A DNA stretch of 64,000 nt from an uncultured Mesorhizobium sp. (lineage in GTDB: Bacteria; Pseudomonadota; Alphaproteobacteria; Rhizobiales; Rhizobiaceae). The translations under genes and the position numbers were made by a program. Below are positions 25,901 through 34,045 of the stretch, in pieces (positions within the stretch are counted from its first letter, which is position 1; every line of letters starts with the position of its first letter). Under the pieces are notes generated by a model. The model saw nothing but the letters and a program-made list of their open reading frames with translations. It searched no databases and was not told the origin of the DNA. The stretch is taken from positions 1 through 64,000 of the forward strand of contig CALFXR010000196.1 in the NCBI GenBank assembly GCA_937958475.1, given 5' to 3'.

Positions 25901-26267
25901 GACCGGCATCGCCAACATCATCGTCTGGCCGAAGACCTTCGAGCGCTTCCGTGCGGCGGTGCTGGGCGGAAGGCTGGTGCGCGTACGCGGCCGCCTGCAG
26001 TCGGAATCGGGCGTCATCCACGTCGTCGCCGAGGAGGTCGAGGACATCACCGCCTGGCTCGGCTCGCTGTCCGAGCAGGCGCCGGCGATCGAGAGCCTCG
26101 CCCATGCCGACGAGATCAAGCGGCCGGTCGTCGAGCTGCGCGAGAAGCTGGTGGCGCGCTCCCGCCTCGCCCAGCTGATCCGCGAGGTGCCGACGCTGCG
26201 CCATGACTACCGGACACTGTCAGCGGACGCCGCCGCGGCGATGCCCAGGGGGCGTAACTTTCACTGA
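22923..26267 (+). CDS. dnaE2: Error-prone DNA polymerase III alpha subunit DnaE2
   Basis: Translesion C-family polymerase of 1114 residues and the catalytic component of the ImuABC mutasome. The N-terminal PHP domain begins MSAPVYAEFAVQSNFSFLRG. The polymerase core has CQGRGSAANSVICFCLGITD and PDIDVDFEHERRDEVIAYIY, with the expected catalytic aspartates at 380 and 382. Later come LFQEQAMRIA, PESHAASFALLVYAS and an OB-fold region near residue 960 (VTVSGLTLVRQRPGSAKGVI). The ATG overlaps the imuB stop, so translation is coupled. Expression is governed by the LexA box at 20494. Confidence 0.95.
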   Translation: MSAPVYAEFAVQSNFSFLRGASAPEELAVTARQLGLSALGLADRNTVAGTVRAWLQAKEAGLAYHPGARLSFSDDTPDMLAYPQDRRGWGHLCRMLTEANLRGDKGAPDLRRGDLLDWGERLALAVLPDFTDPPDGTLSLLRGLAERFPGSVRVAVAPAYGGDDGFRIASAAALAEAAGVPLMAVNDALYHAPERRRMQDVLTAIRLNVRVAEAGHALGANAERHLKGPDEMARLFRRHPQAIAETVRFAESLGFSLAQLKYNYPDEPTESGLEPQAELERLTRQGAVLRYAEGVPEKIERLIRHELAIVAELNYARYFLTVHDIVSFARARGILCQGRGSAANSVICFCLGITDVGPDIIDHLFERFISVERNEPPDIDVDFEHERRDEVIAYIYEKYSSRRTALAASVVTYRSRSALREVAKAVGLSDDTIDALAGSTWRWTSTGLGETEASAAGLDMRDPMMRHLFTHANDIMGFPRHLSQHVGGFVITRDRLDEVVPIVKTAMDERRMVEWDKDDLDAVGILKVDILALGMLSCLRRAFELLDAGYGRHLTLAQVPAEDPKVYDMICRADTLGVFQIESRAQMTMLPRLRPREFYDLVIEVAIVRPGPIQGDMVHPYLRRRQGKEKAEYPRPELEAILKKTLGVPLFQEQAMRIAIEAGGFKPGEADQLRRAMATFRRVGTIGTMRQKMIDGMVSRGYEKAFAERCFSQIEGFGEYGFPESHAASFALLVYASCWLKAYYPDVFCAAILNAQPMGFYAPAQLVRDAIDHGVEVRAVDVNFSDWDCTLEPAPFDPGRIAPRHAEMADVIRTTHAVRLGFRQIKGLSRDQLDRLVARRGRGYDSVRDTWLRTGLPAATVVRLAEADAFRSIGLDRREALWAARALEGRSAAERLPLFDRPETRLRELEPETRLPPMPLGEHVYHDYRTLSLSLKAHPVSFLRERLKAAGVMADAGLADLPSGRRVTVSGLTLVRQRPGSAKGVIFMTIEDETGIANIIVWPKTFERFRAAVLGGRLVRVRGRLQSESGVIHVVAEEVEDITAWLGSLSEQAPAIESLAHADEIKRPVVELREKLVARSRLAQLIREVPTLRHDYRTLSADAAAAMPRGRNFH

Positions 26268-26392
26268 GCGGCGAACAGGCGGCAGCAAAGGAGGATCACG
26301 GACAGCAACGAGGCCTCCTTCACGCAGGTCGGCTTCACGCAGGCCCCCTTCATACAGGCCCCCTTCATACAGGCCGGTGCACCCGGCTTCAT
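26261..26392 (-). CDS. Possible 43-residue cysteine-repeat peptide
   Basis: Short reading frame starting MKPGAPACMKGACMKGACVK and continuing PTCVKEASLLSVILLCCRLF. It contains four copies of a C-(M/V)-K-x-x unit encoded by a 15-bp tandem repeat, then a hydrophobic tail. It lies downstream of the Trm112-like gene on the same strand. No ribosome-binding site of note and no known family; it may be non-coding repeat DNA. Confidence 0.2.
   Translation of the reverse strand: MKPGAPACMKGACMKGACVKPTCVKEASLLSVILLCCRLFAAQ
26318..26377. repeat. Four-copy 15-bp tandem repeat
   Basis: Four consecutive units: CTTCACGCAGGTCGG, CTTCACGCAGGCCCC, CTTCATACAGGCCCC, CTTCATACAGGCCGG. They lie between the converging dnaE2 and Trm112-like genes. 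The spacing is uniform with no unique spacers, so this is not a CRISPR array. Confidence 0.9.
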
Positions 26393-26583
26393 TCCTCCTC
26401 GACGCGGCGGGCCTCGGACGGCAGCATGACGGGTATTCCGTCGCGGACCGGATAGGCGAGGCGAGCGGCGCGCGAGACGAGTTCGGAGCGTTCCGCGTCC
26501 CATGAGAGCGGGCCCTTGGTCAGCGGGCAGGCGAGAAGCTCCAGCATCCTCACGTCGACGGTGGTTGCCTTGCGCCGCGTCAT
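26389..26583 (-). CDS. Trm112 family protein (YcaR/UPF0434 type)
   Basis: Sixty-four-residue protein, MTRRKATTVDVRMLELLACP then LTKGPLSWDAERSELVSRAA and YPVRDGIPVMLPSEAR. It matches the bacterial Trm112-like family, small proteins related to the methyltransferase activator Trm112; only one of the zinc cysteines is kept. It lies 14 bp downstream of the LON-domain gene and is probably co-transcribed with it. Confidence 0.88.
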   Translation of the reverse strand: MTRRKATTVDVRMLELLACPLTKGPLSWDAERSELVSRAARLAYPVRDGIPVMLPSEARRVEEE

Positions 26584-26597
26584 GGCTCTTGCCGATC

Positions 26598-27266
26598 CTA
26601 CTGCAGGCCCGGGCCGAAATCGTCGCGATCCCGCGCCATGGCCATCTCGGTGATGGCGATCAGCGTCTCGGCCCGCATCCGCAGATCCGGCGCCTCGAGC
26701 AGCGCCTGCTTCTCGGCCGGACCGTAGGGCGCCATCATCGACAGGGCATTGACCAGCGTCGCGTTCTCGGCGCGGCTGACGCTCTCCCAGTCGGCGTCGA
26801 GGCCGTTGGCTTCGAGATAGGACCTGAACGCCCTGAGCAGGGCCGGGCGGTCGATCTCCTCGGCACCGCGTTCGTCGAGATCCGCCGCGAACGGCACGAT
26901 GCGGCATTGCCTGAACGGCGTGCGCACCGCGATCTCCTCGACGACGCGGAAGCGGCAGACGCCGTGCAGCGCGATCAGGTAGCGGCCGTCGCCCGTCTCC
27001 GAGAACGAGGTCACGCGGCCGAGACAGCCGACCTGGCAGAGCTCAGGCTCGCCGTCGAGGCGCAGTGCGCCGTCGAGGGCGGGCTGGATCATGCCGATCA
27101 GCCGCCCGCCGGCCATCGCCTCGTCGATCATCTGCAGGTAGCGGGGTTCGAAGATGTTGAGCGGCATGCGGCCGCCGGGAAGCAGGAGCGCCGCCGACAG
27201 CGGAAACACCGGAACCGTCGCCGGAAGATCGGCGGCCTTCCTGTAGTGGGCATTTCCCGCCTGCAC
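26598..27266 (-). CDS. LON peptidase substrate-binding domain protein
   Basis: Protein of 222 residues consisting of the N-terminal domain of Lon without protease or ATPase parts. TVPVFPLSAALLLPGGRMPL and NIFEPRYLQMIDEAMAGGRL are the usual signature, followed by CQVGCLGRVTSFSETGDGRY. I chose the GTG at 27266 because GGAGG lies 6 bp upstream; the ATG at 27290 has no such site. The family's role is unclear, possibly binding unfolded substrates. It precedes the Trm112-like gene and follows the thioredoxin gene, all on the minus strand. Confidence 0.87.
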   Translation of the reverse strand: MQAGNAHYRKAADLPATVPVFPLSAALLLPGGRMPLNIFEPRYLQMIDEAMAGGRLIGMIQPALDGALRLDGEPELCQVGCLGRVTSFSETGDGRYLIALHGVCRFRVVEEIAVRTPFRQCRIVPFAADLDERGAEEIDRPALLRAFRSYLEANGLDADWESVSRAENATLVNALSMMAPYGPAEKQALLEAPDLRMRAETLIAITEMAMARDRDDFGPGLQ

Positions 27267-27338
27267 GTGTCGCCTCCAGTCTAGCGGCATTCGCTTGCCG
27301 GCCGCGGGCGGAAGGAAACGCCGCCCGCCGGGTGGGCG

Positions 27339-28349
27339 TCAGGAGAACAGCACCGACGACAGCTTGCGCCGCGCTGCCAGCGTGATCTCGTCGGTCGGAC
27401 CCCACGCCTCGAAGAACTTGAGCAGCTGCGCCCGCGCGCCGTCCTCCCGCCACGTCCGGTCGGCCCTGACGATGGCAAGCAGGTTGTCGGCCGCCTCCAT
27501 GCGCATGCCCTTGGCGTTCTGGATCATGGCAAGGTCGAAACGCGCCTCGTGGTCCTTCGGATCGGCAAGCAACCGGCGCTCCAGGGCCAGCGGGTCGCCG
27601 ATCGCGGCGGCCTGTTCGGCGAGGGTGATCCTGGCGCGCACCGCAGCCAGCGGGGCGGCGTCCTTCTTGCCTTCCGGTGCCTGGTCGAGGAGGTGGCGCG
27701 CAGCGTCGGTGTCGCCGGTCTCGAACATCAGTTCGGCCATTCCGGCGAGCGCCTCGACCGAGTCCGGGGTCTGTTCGAGCACCGCCGAATAGATGTCGGC
27801 GGCGCCCTGCAGGTCCCCCGCGGCCCGCGCCTGCTGTGCCGCCGCCAGCGCCTCGGCGAGATGTGCAGCACCGTCGTCCTTGCCGGCGACCTTGGTGATG
27901 AAGTCGCGGATCTGGCTCTCCGGAACCGCGCCCATGAAGCCGTCGACAGGCTGCCCGTTCTTGAAGGCGATGACGGCGGGAATCGACTGGATACCGAGCT
28001 GGCCGGCGACTGCGGGGTGATCGTCGATGTTCATCTTGACCAGCTTGACCCTGCCGCCGGCGGCGCGAACCGCCTTCTCCAGCGCTGGTGCCAGTTGCCG
28101 GCACGGCCCGCACCACGGCGCCCAGAAGTCGACCAGCACCGGCTGTCGCCGCGATTCCTGGATGACGTCAGCGGCAAAGGTCGCGGTTGTCGTGTCCTTG
28201 ATCAGTTCACCGGCCGGCGCCGCGGTTCCTGGCGCCGTGGCGGGCCGCGGCGCGGCACCCGGCGCGGCAGGTTCCGGCGCGGAACCGTAGTTGACTGTCG
28301 TGGCATAGCCCCCGCCGCTGCGCGCGTAGGGATTGCTCTGGTCGCTCAT
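27339..28349 (-). CDS. Thioredoxin-TPR co-chaperone, YbbN-like
   Basis: Protein of 336 residues. After a variable N-terminus, residues about 50-155 form a thioredoxin domain with the active site FWAPWCGPCRQLAPALEKAV. The C-terminal half carries TPR-like helices (ALAAAQQARAAGDLQGAADI, VEALAGMAELMFETGDTDAA). This is the CnoX/YbbN architecture; in E. coli such proteins protect substrates from oxidation and pass them to chaperones. Here the full CGPC pair is kept, so redox activity is likely. Confidence 0.9.
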   Translation of the reverse strand: MSDQSNPYARSGGGYATTVNYGSAPEPAAPGAAPRPATAPGTAAPAGELIKDTTTATFAADVIQESRRQPVLVDFWAPWCGPCRQLAPALEKAVRAAGGRVKLVKMNIDDHPAVAGQLGIQSIPAVIAFKNGQPVDGFMGAVPESQIRDFITKVAGKDDGAAHLAEALAAAQQARAAGDLQGAADIYSAVLEQTPDSVEALAGMAELMFETGDTDAARHLLDQAPEGKKDAAPLAAVRARITLAEQAAAIGDPLALERRLLADPKDHEARFDLAMIQNAKGMRMEAADNLLAIVRADRTWREDGARAQLLKFFEAWGPTDEITLAARRKLSSVLFS

Positions 28350-28427
28350 CTCTTTCCTTCCGGCCGGCGCTTCCCCGGCCCTGCCGCCGCGATGGGCATG
28401 ACTTGCTGTCCGGGCTCCATGTGGCGA

Positions 28428-28925
28428 TCACACGGAGAGTTTCAAGATAGACGGATCATGCCCCGTCGCCTTGACGAAGCGCAACAGGTCTTGCGCGGCG
28501 ATCGAGGTCGTCGCCTCGTTGGTCAAGGGGTGGGCGTTGACCACGGCGTGCTCGAGAAGGGCCTGATCGATGAACACCTTCACGCGCCTCTCCGCGTCGT
28601 TGATGACGCCGAAGGCGGTGACGGCACCCGGGATCACGCCGAGCAGTTCCATCAGCGCTTCCGGGCGGCCGAAGGAGACGCGGCCGGCGGCGCCGATCAG
28701 CGTGTGGATGGACTTCAGGTCGACGGTCGCCTCCTCCTCGACGGTCAGCAGGAAATACTGGTCCTTGCGGTCCTTGAGGAACAGGTTCTTGGTGTGGCCG
28801 CCCGGGATCTCGCCGCGTAGCGCCTGCGAATCAGCGACGGTGAAGAGCGGGGGATGGCTGACGGTGGTCACCGGAATGTCCAGGGCTGCGAGGAAAGCAA
28901 AGAGTTCGTCGGGCGTTTTCGGCAT
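28428..28925 (-). CDS. Prolyl-tRNA editing / YbaK-EbsC domain protein (ProX type)
   Basis: Free-standing trans-editing deacylase of 165 residues that would hydrolyse Ala- or Cys-tRNA(Pro) made in error by ProRS. MPKTPDELFAFLAALDIPVT, GGHTKNLFLKDRKDQYFLLT and GRPEALMELLGVIPGAVTAF match the ProXp family, including the conserved lysine in KNLFL. The specificity for alanine or cysteine cannot be decided by eye. It stands alone upstream of the thioredoxin gene. Confidence 0.9.
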   Translation of the reverse strand: MPKTPDELFAFLAALDIPVTTVSHPPLFTVADSQALRGEIPGGHTKNLFLKDRKDQYFLLTVEEEATVDLKSIHTLIGAAGRVSFGRPEALMELLGVIPGAVTAFGVINDAERRVKVFIDQALLEHAVVNAHPLTNEATTSIAAQDLLRFVKATGHDPSILKLSV

Positions 28926-29180
28926 GGGCGTTTCGGCTGCTCCTGCGGGGCGTTCTCCTCTATGTCGGGCCGGGCGCCCGAGGCAAGGGCGCGCGAGGGC
29001 GGGATGGACGGCGGCTGCCTGCGTTCGCGAGCGCGATCGAGACTCTGCCGGCGCGCGGCCGGACGTCTAGGCTGCGTCGGGCGATGCCGGCCGCGGCCAT
29101 TTCGGGTCAGTGAGATTCCCTGTTGCAATCCGCTGGCGCTTCGGCCATATAGCACCCGCTTGCGGCCGGTGGCCGCGCGA

Positions 29181-29255
29181 GCGGGTGTAGCTCAGGGGTA
29201 GAGCACAACCTTGCCAAGGTTGGGGTCGAGGGTTCGAATCCCTTCGCCCGCTCCA
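29181..29255 (+). tRNA. tRNA-Gly (anticodon GCC)
   Basis: The acceptor stem GCGGGTG pairs with CGCCCGC with one G-T pair. The D-arm contains AGCTCAGGGGTAGAGC, the anticodon loop TTGCCAA reads GCC, and the T-arm is GAGGGTTCGAATCCCTTC (GGTTCGAATCC core). CCA is encoded at 29253-29255. It decodes GGC/GGU and stands alone. Confidence 0.98.
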
Positions 29256-29476
29256 GTTTTCCCAACCGATACATGGCCTTGACGGCGCCAACTTGACCAG
29301 GGGTCGTGTTGGTCGCCGTCCGCATGGCCGCTATGCCGTCACGGCGGCGAGCCGAGGAGGGGATCACCGTTCCGCGTTGGGCTCCGTTACCGGGAGGGCC
29401 CGTCACTTACTTTTCGAAATGACGGCGACAGTGTGCTACCGAGCGCTCGCTCGCAGCCGATGCGCGAAGCGCTGAC

Positions 29477-30109
29477 TCAATACCGCACGCCATGCCGCGT
29501 GGTTATGTACCCATCGAGCATGCCGACATCGATCCAGCCGGTCGGCGAAGCAACACGCGCGACCTTGACGAAATGGTCCACGGCGTCCATCGCCTTGACA
29601 AGCACAACGGTCGGGCCGGCTTCGGAGGGGTGCATTTCCTTCGCCAGCGCCTTGCGCCATGCGCCGGCGAAGACCACGTTCTTCGGCAGGCTCCATACAT
29701 AGGTGCCGTCGGGATGGATCTCGAGCACGCTCTCGTAGACATCCCGGATCAGGGGATCGCCGCGGTTCAGGGTGGTCAGAAGGAACGTGCCGACGAGTTC
29801 ATTGATGCTTGGCGGCGGGCCATAATTGTCCTTGATCGCAAAGGTGACGACCGTCGACGCCCCCATGATTTCGCCAAGCTCGTTCTCGTAGTTCTGCGTC
29901 AGCACGAAATCGACGCCGAACGCTTTGATGTATTCCTGGATGTTGTGCAGTTTCGCATCGCGGGCTGCGTCGAACGGCTGGCCCTTCATCTCGATCCGGA
30001 CGAACTCGAGCAACTCTTCCTTGGTGATCGGCTTCGCCTGGGATGACGTCGCTGCAAGGCCACAGAACAGAATGGCTGCAAGCGCGAGCAATCGACAAAA
30101 AGTGCCCAT
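29477..30109 (-). CDS. Secreted protein of unknown function
   Basis: Exported protein of 210 residues with signal peptide MGTFCRLLALAAILFCGLAA ending SSQAK. The mature part begins PITKEELLEFVRIEMKGQPF and contains NYGPPPSINELVGTFLLTTL and SLPKNVVFAGAWRKALAKEM. The ATG at 30109 is favoured because GGGGGGAAAG precedes it; the alternative ATG at 30121 lies inside that sequence. I do not recognise the family. No partner gene is adjacent. Confidence 0.7.
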   Translation of the reverse strand: MGTFCRLLALAAILFCGLAATSSQAKPITKEELLEFVRIEMKGQPFDAARDAKLHNIQEYIKAFGVDFVLTQNYENELGEIMGASTVVTFAIKDNYGPPPSINELVGTFLLTTLNRGDPLIRDVYESVLEIHPDGTYVWSLPKNVVFAGAWRKALAKEMHPSEAGPTVVLVKAMDAVDHFVKVARVASPTGWIDVGMLDGYITTRHGVRY

Positions 30110-30363
30110 CTTTCCCCCCAAAGGCGCGATCGGGCCGTTCCAGAGCTATTCCGCGCCGGACCCCTTGTCAATCTGCCGACACGCTCCGCCATCGTGCTCG
30201 ACCGAACCGCATCGCGCCCGATCCCGTTCAATCCGTCTGTCGCCTGGCGAGGCGATCCACCAGGAAGGTCGCGACGGTCGATGCCGGACGTCGGCCGAGC
30301 GAGCTGACGAAGCTCTCGTCCCGGCGAAGCTCGCCGACCTTCGCCAAGCCGGGACGTCTCGGC

Positions 30364-31443
30364 TCAGCGACCGCGCAGGCGGGTGAAGTGACCCATCTTG
30401 CGGCCCGGCCGCGCCTCGGCCTTGCCGTAGAGATGCAGCACGAGGTCGGGTTCGGCGAGGAGGGCCGGCGCGCGCAGGACGTCGTCGCCGATCAGGTTCT
30501 CCATGACGCAGCCGGAGTGGCGGGAGGGTGCGCCCAGGGGCAGGCCGGCGATGGCGCGGACGTGCTGCTCGAACTGCGAGACGGCGCAGGCGGCCTCCGT
30601 CCAGTGGCCGGAATTGTGCACCCTCGGCGCGATCTCGTTGGCGAGCACGGTGCCGTCGGCAAGCACGAAGAACTCAACGCCGATGACACCGACGTAGTCG
30701 AGCGCGGCGAGAATGGCGAACGCCGCATCTCGCGCGGCCGCCGCGGTCTCGGGCGAAACGAGGGCCGGGACGGTAGACGAGTGCAGGATGCCGTCACGGT
30801 GAACGTTCTCGGCCGGATCGAAGGCGGCGCAGGCGCCGTCGCGGCCGCGCGCGGCGACGATCGAGATCTCGCGAACGAAAGGAACGAGGCTTTCGAGGAT
30901 CAGCGGCACGCCGCCGAGCGCCGCATGGGCCCCCGCCACCTCCTGCGGCGCGGCGTCGCGGTAGAGGCGCTGGCCCTTCCCGTCATACCCCATTCGCCGC
31001 GTCTTCAGGACGCCGGAGCCGCCGAAGGTGGCAAGTCCGGCGAGGAGATCGTCGTCGCCGTCGACGGCGACGTAGCTGGCCGTGGCGATACCGAGGCCGT
31101 TGAGAAAGGCCTTCTCGACGAGCCGGTCCTGGGCGACGCCGAGAGCCGCAGGCGGCGGGAACACGTGCGCCTGGGCTGCGAGCGCCCCCGCCGCGGCCTC
31201 GGGCACGTTCTCGAACTCGTAGGTGACGACGGCGCAGAGGCGGGCGAGCCTGGCCAGCGCGTCGGGATCGTCGTAGGCGGCGACGATCTGGCCGTTGGCG
31301 ACCTGTGCGGCCGGGCAGTCCGGCTGCGGCTCGAGCACGATGGTGCGGTAGCCGAGGCGCGCCGCGGCCATCGCCAGCATGCGCCCGAGTTGGCCGCCGC
31401 CGAGGATGCCGATCGTCGAGCCCGGCGCGAGCGGCGCGCTCAT
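30364..31443 (-). CDS. purK: N5-carboxyaminoimidazole ribonucleotide synthase
   Basis: Purine biosynthesis ATP-grasp enzyme that carboxylates AIR to N5-CAIR, 359 residues. The N-terminal IGILGGGQLGRMLAMAAARL is diagnostic. The ATP-grasp core shows LKTRRMGYDGKGQRLYRDA, and the C-terminus LANEIAPRVHNSGHWTEAA is typical. The start codon overlaps the purE stop by 4 bp (ATGA), so the two are translationally coupled and together supply CAIR. Confidence 0.97.
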   Translation of the reverse strand: MSAPLAPGSTIGILGGGQLGRMLAMAAARLGYRTIVLEPQPDCPAAQVANGQIVAAYDDPDALARLARLCAVVTYEFENVPEAAAGALAAQAHVFPPPAALGVAQDRLVEKAFLNGLGIATASYVAVDGDDDLLAGLATFGGSGVLKTRRMGYDGKGQRLYRDAAPQEVAGAHAALGGVPLILESLVPFVREISIVAARGRDGACAAFDPAENVHRDGILHSSTVPALVSPETAAAARDAAFAILAALDYVGVIGVEFFVLADGTVLANEIAPRVHNSGHWTEAACAVSQFEQHVRAIAGLPLGAPSRHSGCVMENLIGDDVLRAPALLAEPDLVLHLYGKAEARPGRKMGHFTRLRGR

Positions 31444-31934
31444 GCCTCGTCCACGGGACGCTCGGCGACGCTCGCCGTCTGCGCCTCGCGCCAAGCCACG
31501 AGCCGGTCGGCGAGCGCCGGGTCGCAGATGGCGAGCACGGAGGCAGCGAGCAGCGCGGCGTTGATGGCGCCAGCCTTGCCGATGGCCAGCGTGCCGACCG
31601 GAATGCCGGCCGGCATCTGCACGATCGACAGAAGCGAATCCTGGCCAGACAGCGCTTTCGATTCGACCGGCACGCCGAAGACGGGCAGCGGGGTGAGCGC
31701 CGCGGTCATGCCGGGCAGGTGGGCGGCGCCGCCGGCACCGGCGACGATCACCTTGAAGCCGGCGTCGCGGGCGCCGCGGGCGAAGGAATAGAGGCGTTCG
31801 GGCGTGCGGTGCGCCGAGACGATCCTCGTCTCGTAGGAGACCACCAATGCGTCGAGCGTCTGGGCGGCATGGCGCATCGTCGCCCAGTCGGACTGGCTGC
31901 CCATGATGATCGCGACGTCGGCGCGTCCTGTCAT
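31440..31934 (-). CDS. purE: N5-carboxyaminoimidazole ribonucleotide mutase
   Basis: Purine biosynthesis mutase converting N5-CAIR to CAIR, 164 residues. MTGRADVAIIMGSQSDWATM, VVSYETRIVSAHRTPERLYS and GAGGAAHLPGMTAALTPLPV are the active-site signatures (SAHR, GGAAHLPGM). It is the first gene of a purE-purK operon on the minus strand. Confidence 0.98.
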   Translation of the reverse strand: MTGRADVAIIMGSQSDWATMRHAAQTLDALVVSYETRIVSAHRTPERLYSFARGARDAGFKVIVAGAGGAAHLPGMTAALTPLPVFGVPVESKALSGQDSLLSIVQMPAGIPVGTLAIGKAGAINAALLAASVLAICDPALADRLVAWREAQTASVAERPVDEA

Positions 31935-32024
31935 CGTCTCGCCCCGCTGCCGGAGCGACCCTGCCCCGGATGCCGGCGCTTAGCGGAATTCCGGCGGACC
32001 CGCAAGGCGGGGCCGGCTCGCCGT

Positions 32025-32228
32025 TCAGGCGATGATGTCGGGGATGATGCGGTCTTCCAGCTGCGAAAGCCGGTCCTTGAGGGCCAGCTTCTTCTTCTTC
32101 ATGCGCTGAATCTGCAGCGGATCGCAGCCTGTCGCGATCATGGCGTTGATCGCGGCGTCGAAATCGGCGTGGTCCTGCTTGAGGCGTGCAAACTCGAGAC
32201 GAATCTCGGCCTGTTCCTGTTCCGACAT
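32025..32228 (-). CDS. DUF465 (YdcH) family protein
   Basis: Small helical protein of 67 residues: IRLEFARLKQDHADFDAAIN, IATGCDPLQIQRMKKKKLAL, KDRLSQLEDRI. It matches the YdcH/DUF465 family of short coiled-coil proteins with unknown function. It is divergent from a second DUF465 gene at 32467, with a 238-bp intergenic region between them. Confidence 0.9.
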   Translation of the reverse strand: MSEQEQAEIRLEFARLKQDHADFDAAINAMIATGCDPLQIQRMKKKKLALKDRLSQLEDRIIPDIIA

Positions 32229-32466
32229 GTCTACCGTCTGCTGGGTTTGCGGCGCCTCGCGACGCCGTTTCGGCGGGACCGGAATCTCCCGACTCCGACG
32301 AGGTGCTCCTTATCACATTTTGCTTCGCCGGGAAATCCTACTACCGCGCGTTCGACAATGTCCTGCCTCGATGCCATATTGTCATCGTACCGTCATGCTG
32401 GCGGGTCTGGCGGGAATACCGCCGCATGATGGCGCATCGAGGAAACCATGAACGGGAGAACCAATC

Positions 32467-32646
32467 ATGTCTCTTGCATCCCATCTTGAAGAGCTTCAGC
32501 GCAAGCACGGCGACATCGATCGCGAGATCGACGAAGCCCTTGCCCATCCCTCGGCCGACGATCTGGAGATCGCGAAGCTGAAGCGTCGCAAGCTGGCACT
32601 CAAGGACCAGATTGAGAGGCTCAAGATCCAGCCGACCACCCACTAG
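32467..32646 (+). CDS. DUF465 (YdcH) family protein, second copy
   Basis: Fifty-nine-residue paralogue, MSLASHLEELQRKHGDIDRE followed by IDEALAHPSADDLEIAKLKR and RKLALKDQIERLK. The shared K-x-R/K-KLALKD core identifies DUF465. GGGAGA lies 8 bp upstream of the ATG. It is divergent from the other copy, so the pair may share a regulatory region. The function is unknown. Confidence 0.9.
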   Translation: MSLASHLEELQRKHGDIDREIDEALAHPSADDLEIAKLKRRKLALKDQIERLKIQPTTH

Positions 32647-32798
32647 TCATTCCAGCAGAACGTTCGACGGCTGGCGGCGCCTCCGCGCGCCGCGGGTCGT
32701 CGTTCCTGCGCCGCGGAACAGCGCGGTTGAAACGGCTCGCAGAGGCGCTACGTTGCGGGCGGCACGGCATTTGATTTGCCGCGGACGACCTCGCAAAG

Positions 32799-33863
32799 AT
32801 GAACCCCTTTCAAGCCGCGATATTCGCGGTCATCCTTCTGGTACTCGGGCTCGCCGGCTTCACCTGGGCCGCGTCGTGGCTGATCGAACGTCGCCATCCG
32901 CCGGCCGGTTCGCATGCCAGCGTCAATGGGACGCGTCTGCATTACATCCATGTCCCCGGGCCGCCGAAGCCGGAACTGCCGCCGGTCGTCTTCATCCACG
33001 GCGCCAGCGCCAACCTCAAGGACCAGATGATTCCGCTGCGGCCGGTCTTCGAAGGCCGGGCCGAGCTGCTTTTCGTCGACCGCCCCGGTCATGGCTGGTC
33101 GGAGCGAGGCGGGGCCGTCCACGACACGCCGTCCGGACAGGCGGCGACCATCGCCGCGCTGATGGAACACCTCGGCCTCGCCCCGGCGATCGTGGTCGGC
33201 CATTCTTTCGGCGCCGCGGTCGCCGCGGCACTTGCCCTCGACCATCCCGAGCGCGTCGCCGGCCTCGTGCTGCTTTCGGCGGCGACGCATCCGTGGCCCG
33301 GCGGCGGGACCTCCTGGTATTATTCGCTCGCCGCGCGGCCGATGCTCGGAAGGCTGTTCGCCGGCACGCTCGCCAATCCCGGCGGGACGCTGAGGATCGG
33401 CGCGGCGAGCGAATGCGTCTTCGCGCCCAATCCCGCCCCGGCCGACTATGTGCGCGAGGCGTCGATCCCGCTCGTGCTCAGGCCGCGAACCTTCCGCGCC
33501 AACGCCATCGACGTCGAAGGTCTCTTCCGCCACGTCACCGCCGTCGCCCCGCGCTATCGCGAGATCGCGGTCCCGACGGTCGTCGTGACCGGCGACCGAG
33601 ACACGGTCGTCTACGAGGAGATTCATTCCGTCGGCCTGGCGCGGGACATTGCCGGCGCGGAGCTGGTATGGGTGCGCAACCTCGGCCACAAGCCGGACTG
33701 GATCGCGCCGGATCTCGTCGCCGCAGCGGTGGCGAAGGCGGCCGGCCGCGCCGTTGACCTAATGGCTGCCGCCCGCGCCGTCGAAGCCAGAATCGCGACC
33801 GACGCGGCTGGCGCGCAATGCGTCGACGAAAAGCCAGCGGCCGCCGTATCGGCCCGGGGATGA
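32799..33863 (+). CDS. Alpha/beta hydrolase with N-terminal membrane anchor
   Basis: Protein of 354 residues. A single hydrophobic helix (AAIFAVILLVLGLAGFTWAA) anchors it in the membrane. The hydrolase fold shows the oxyanion region VVFIHGASANLKDQM, nucleophile elbow GHSFG with Ser136, acidic residue near Asp266-268 (TGDRD) and His297 (NLGHKPDW). The active site probably faces the periplasm. The substrate is unknown; an esterase or similar activity is likely. Confidence 0.88.
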   Translation: MNPFQAAIFAVILLVLGLAGFTWAASWLIERRHPPAGSHASVNGTRLHYIHVPGPPKPELPPVVFIHGASANLKDQMIPLRPVFEGRAELLFVDRPGHGWSERGGAVHDTPSGQAATIAALMEHLGLAPAIVVGHSFGAAVAAALALDHPERVAGLVLLSAATHPWPGGGTSWYYSLAARPMLGRLFAGTLANPGGTLRIGAASECVFAPNPAPADYVREASIPLVLRPRTFRANAIDVEGLFRHVTAVAPRYREIAVPTVVVTGDRDTVVYEEIHSVGLARDIAGAELVWVRNLGHKPDWIAPDLVAAAVAKAAGRAVDLMAAARAVEARIATDAAGAQCVDEKPAAAVSARG

Positions 33864-34045
33864 GCGCGGGAGCGGAAGGCCCGCAGACGGCGGCGAATGG
33901 CCGCTCCGACCAATGGCCCGGCATTCCGAGGTTGACAGAGCGGCCGCGGGGTTGAACTGTCAGAGAACCAACTACATATGTTCGACAAACAATGGCGCCG
34001 CTGAGCATGATGGACAGGCCTGGACAGGAAGGGGCGCGGCGACGG

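Noticed and set aside
23943..26204. A 753-codon open frame antisense to dnaE2
   Set aside because: dnaE2 is unambiguous; the antisense product shows no domain.
26318..26377. CRISPR-like repeat array
   Set aside because: The 15-bp units are directly contiguous with no unique spacers, and no cas genes are present.
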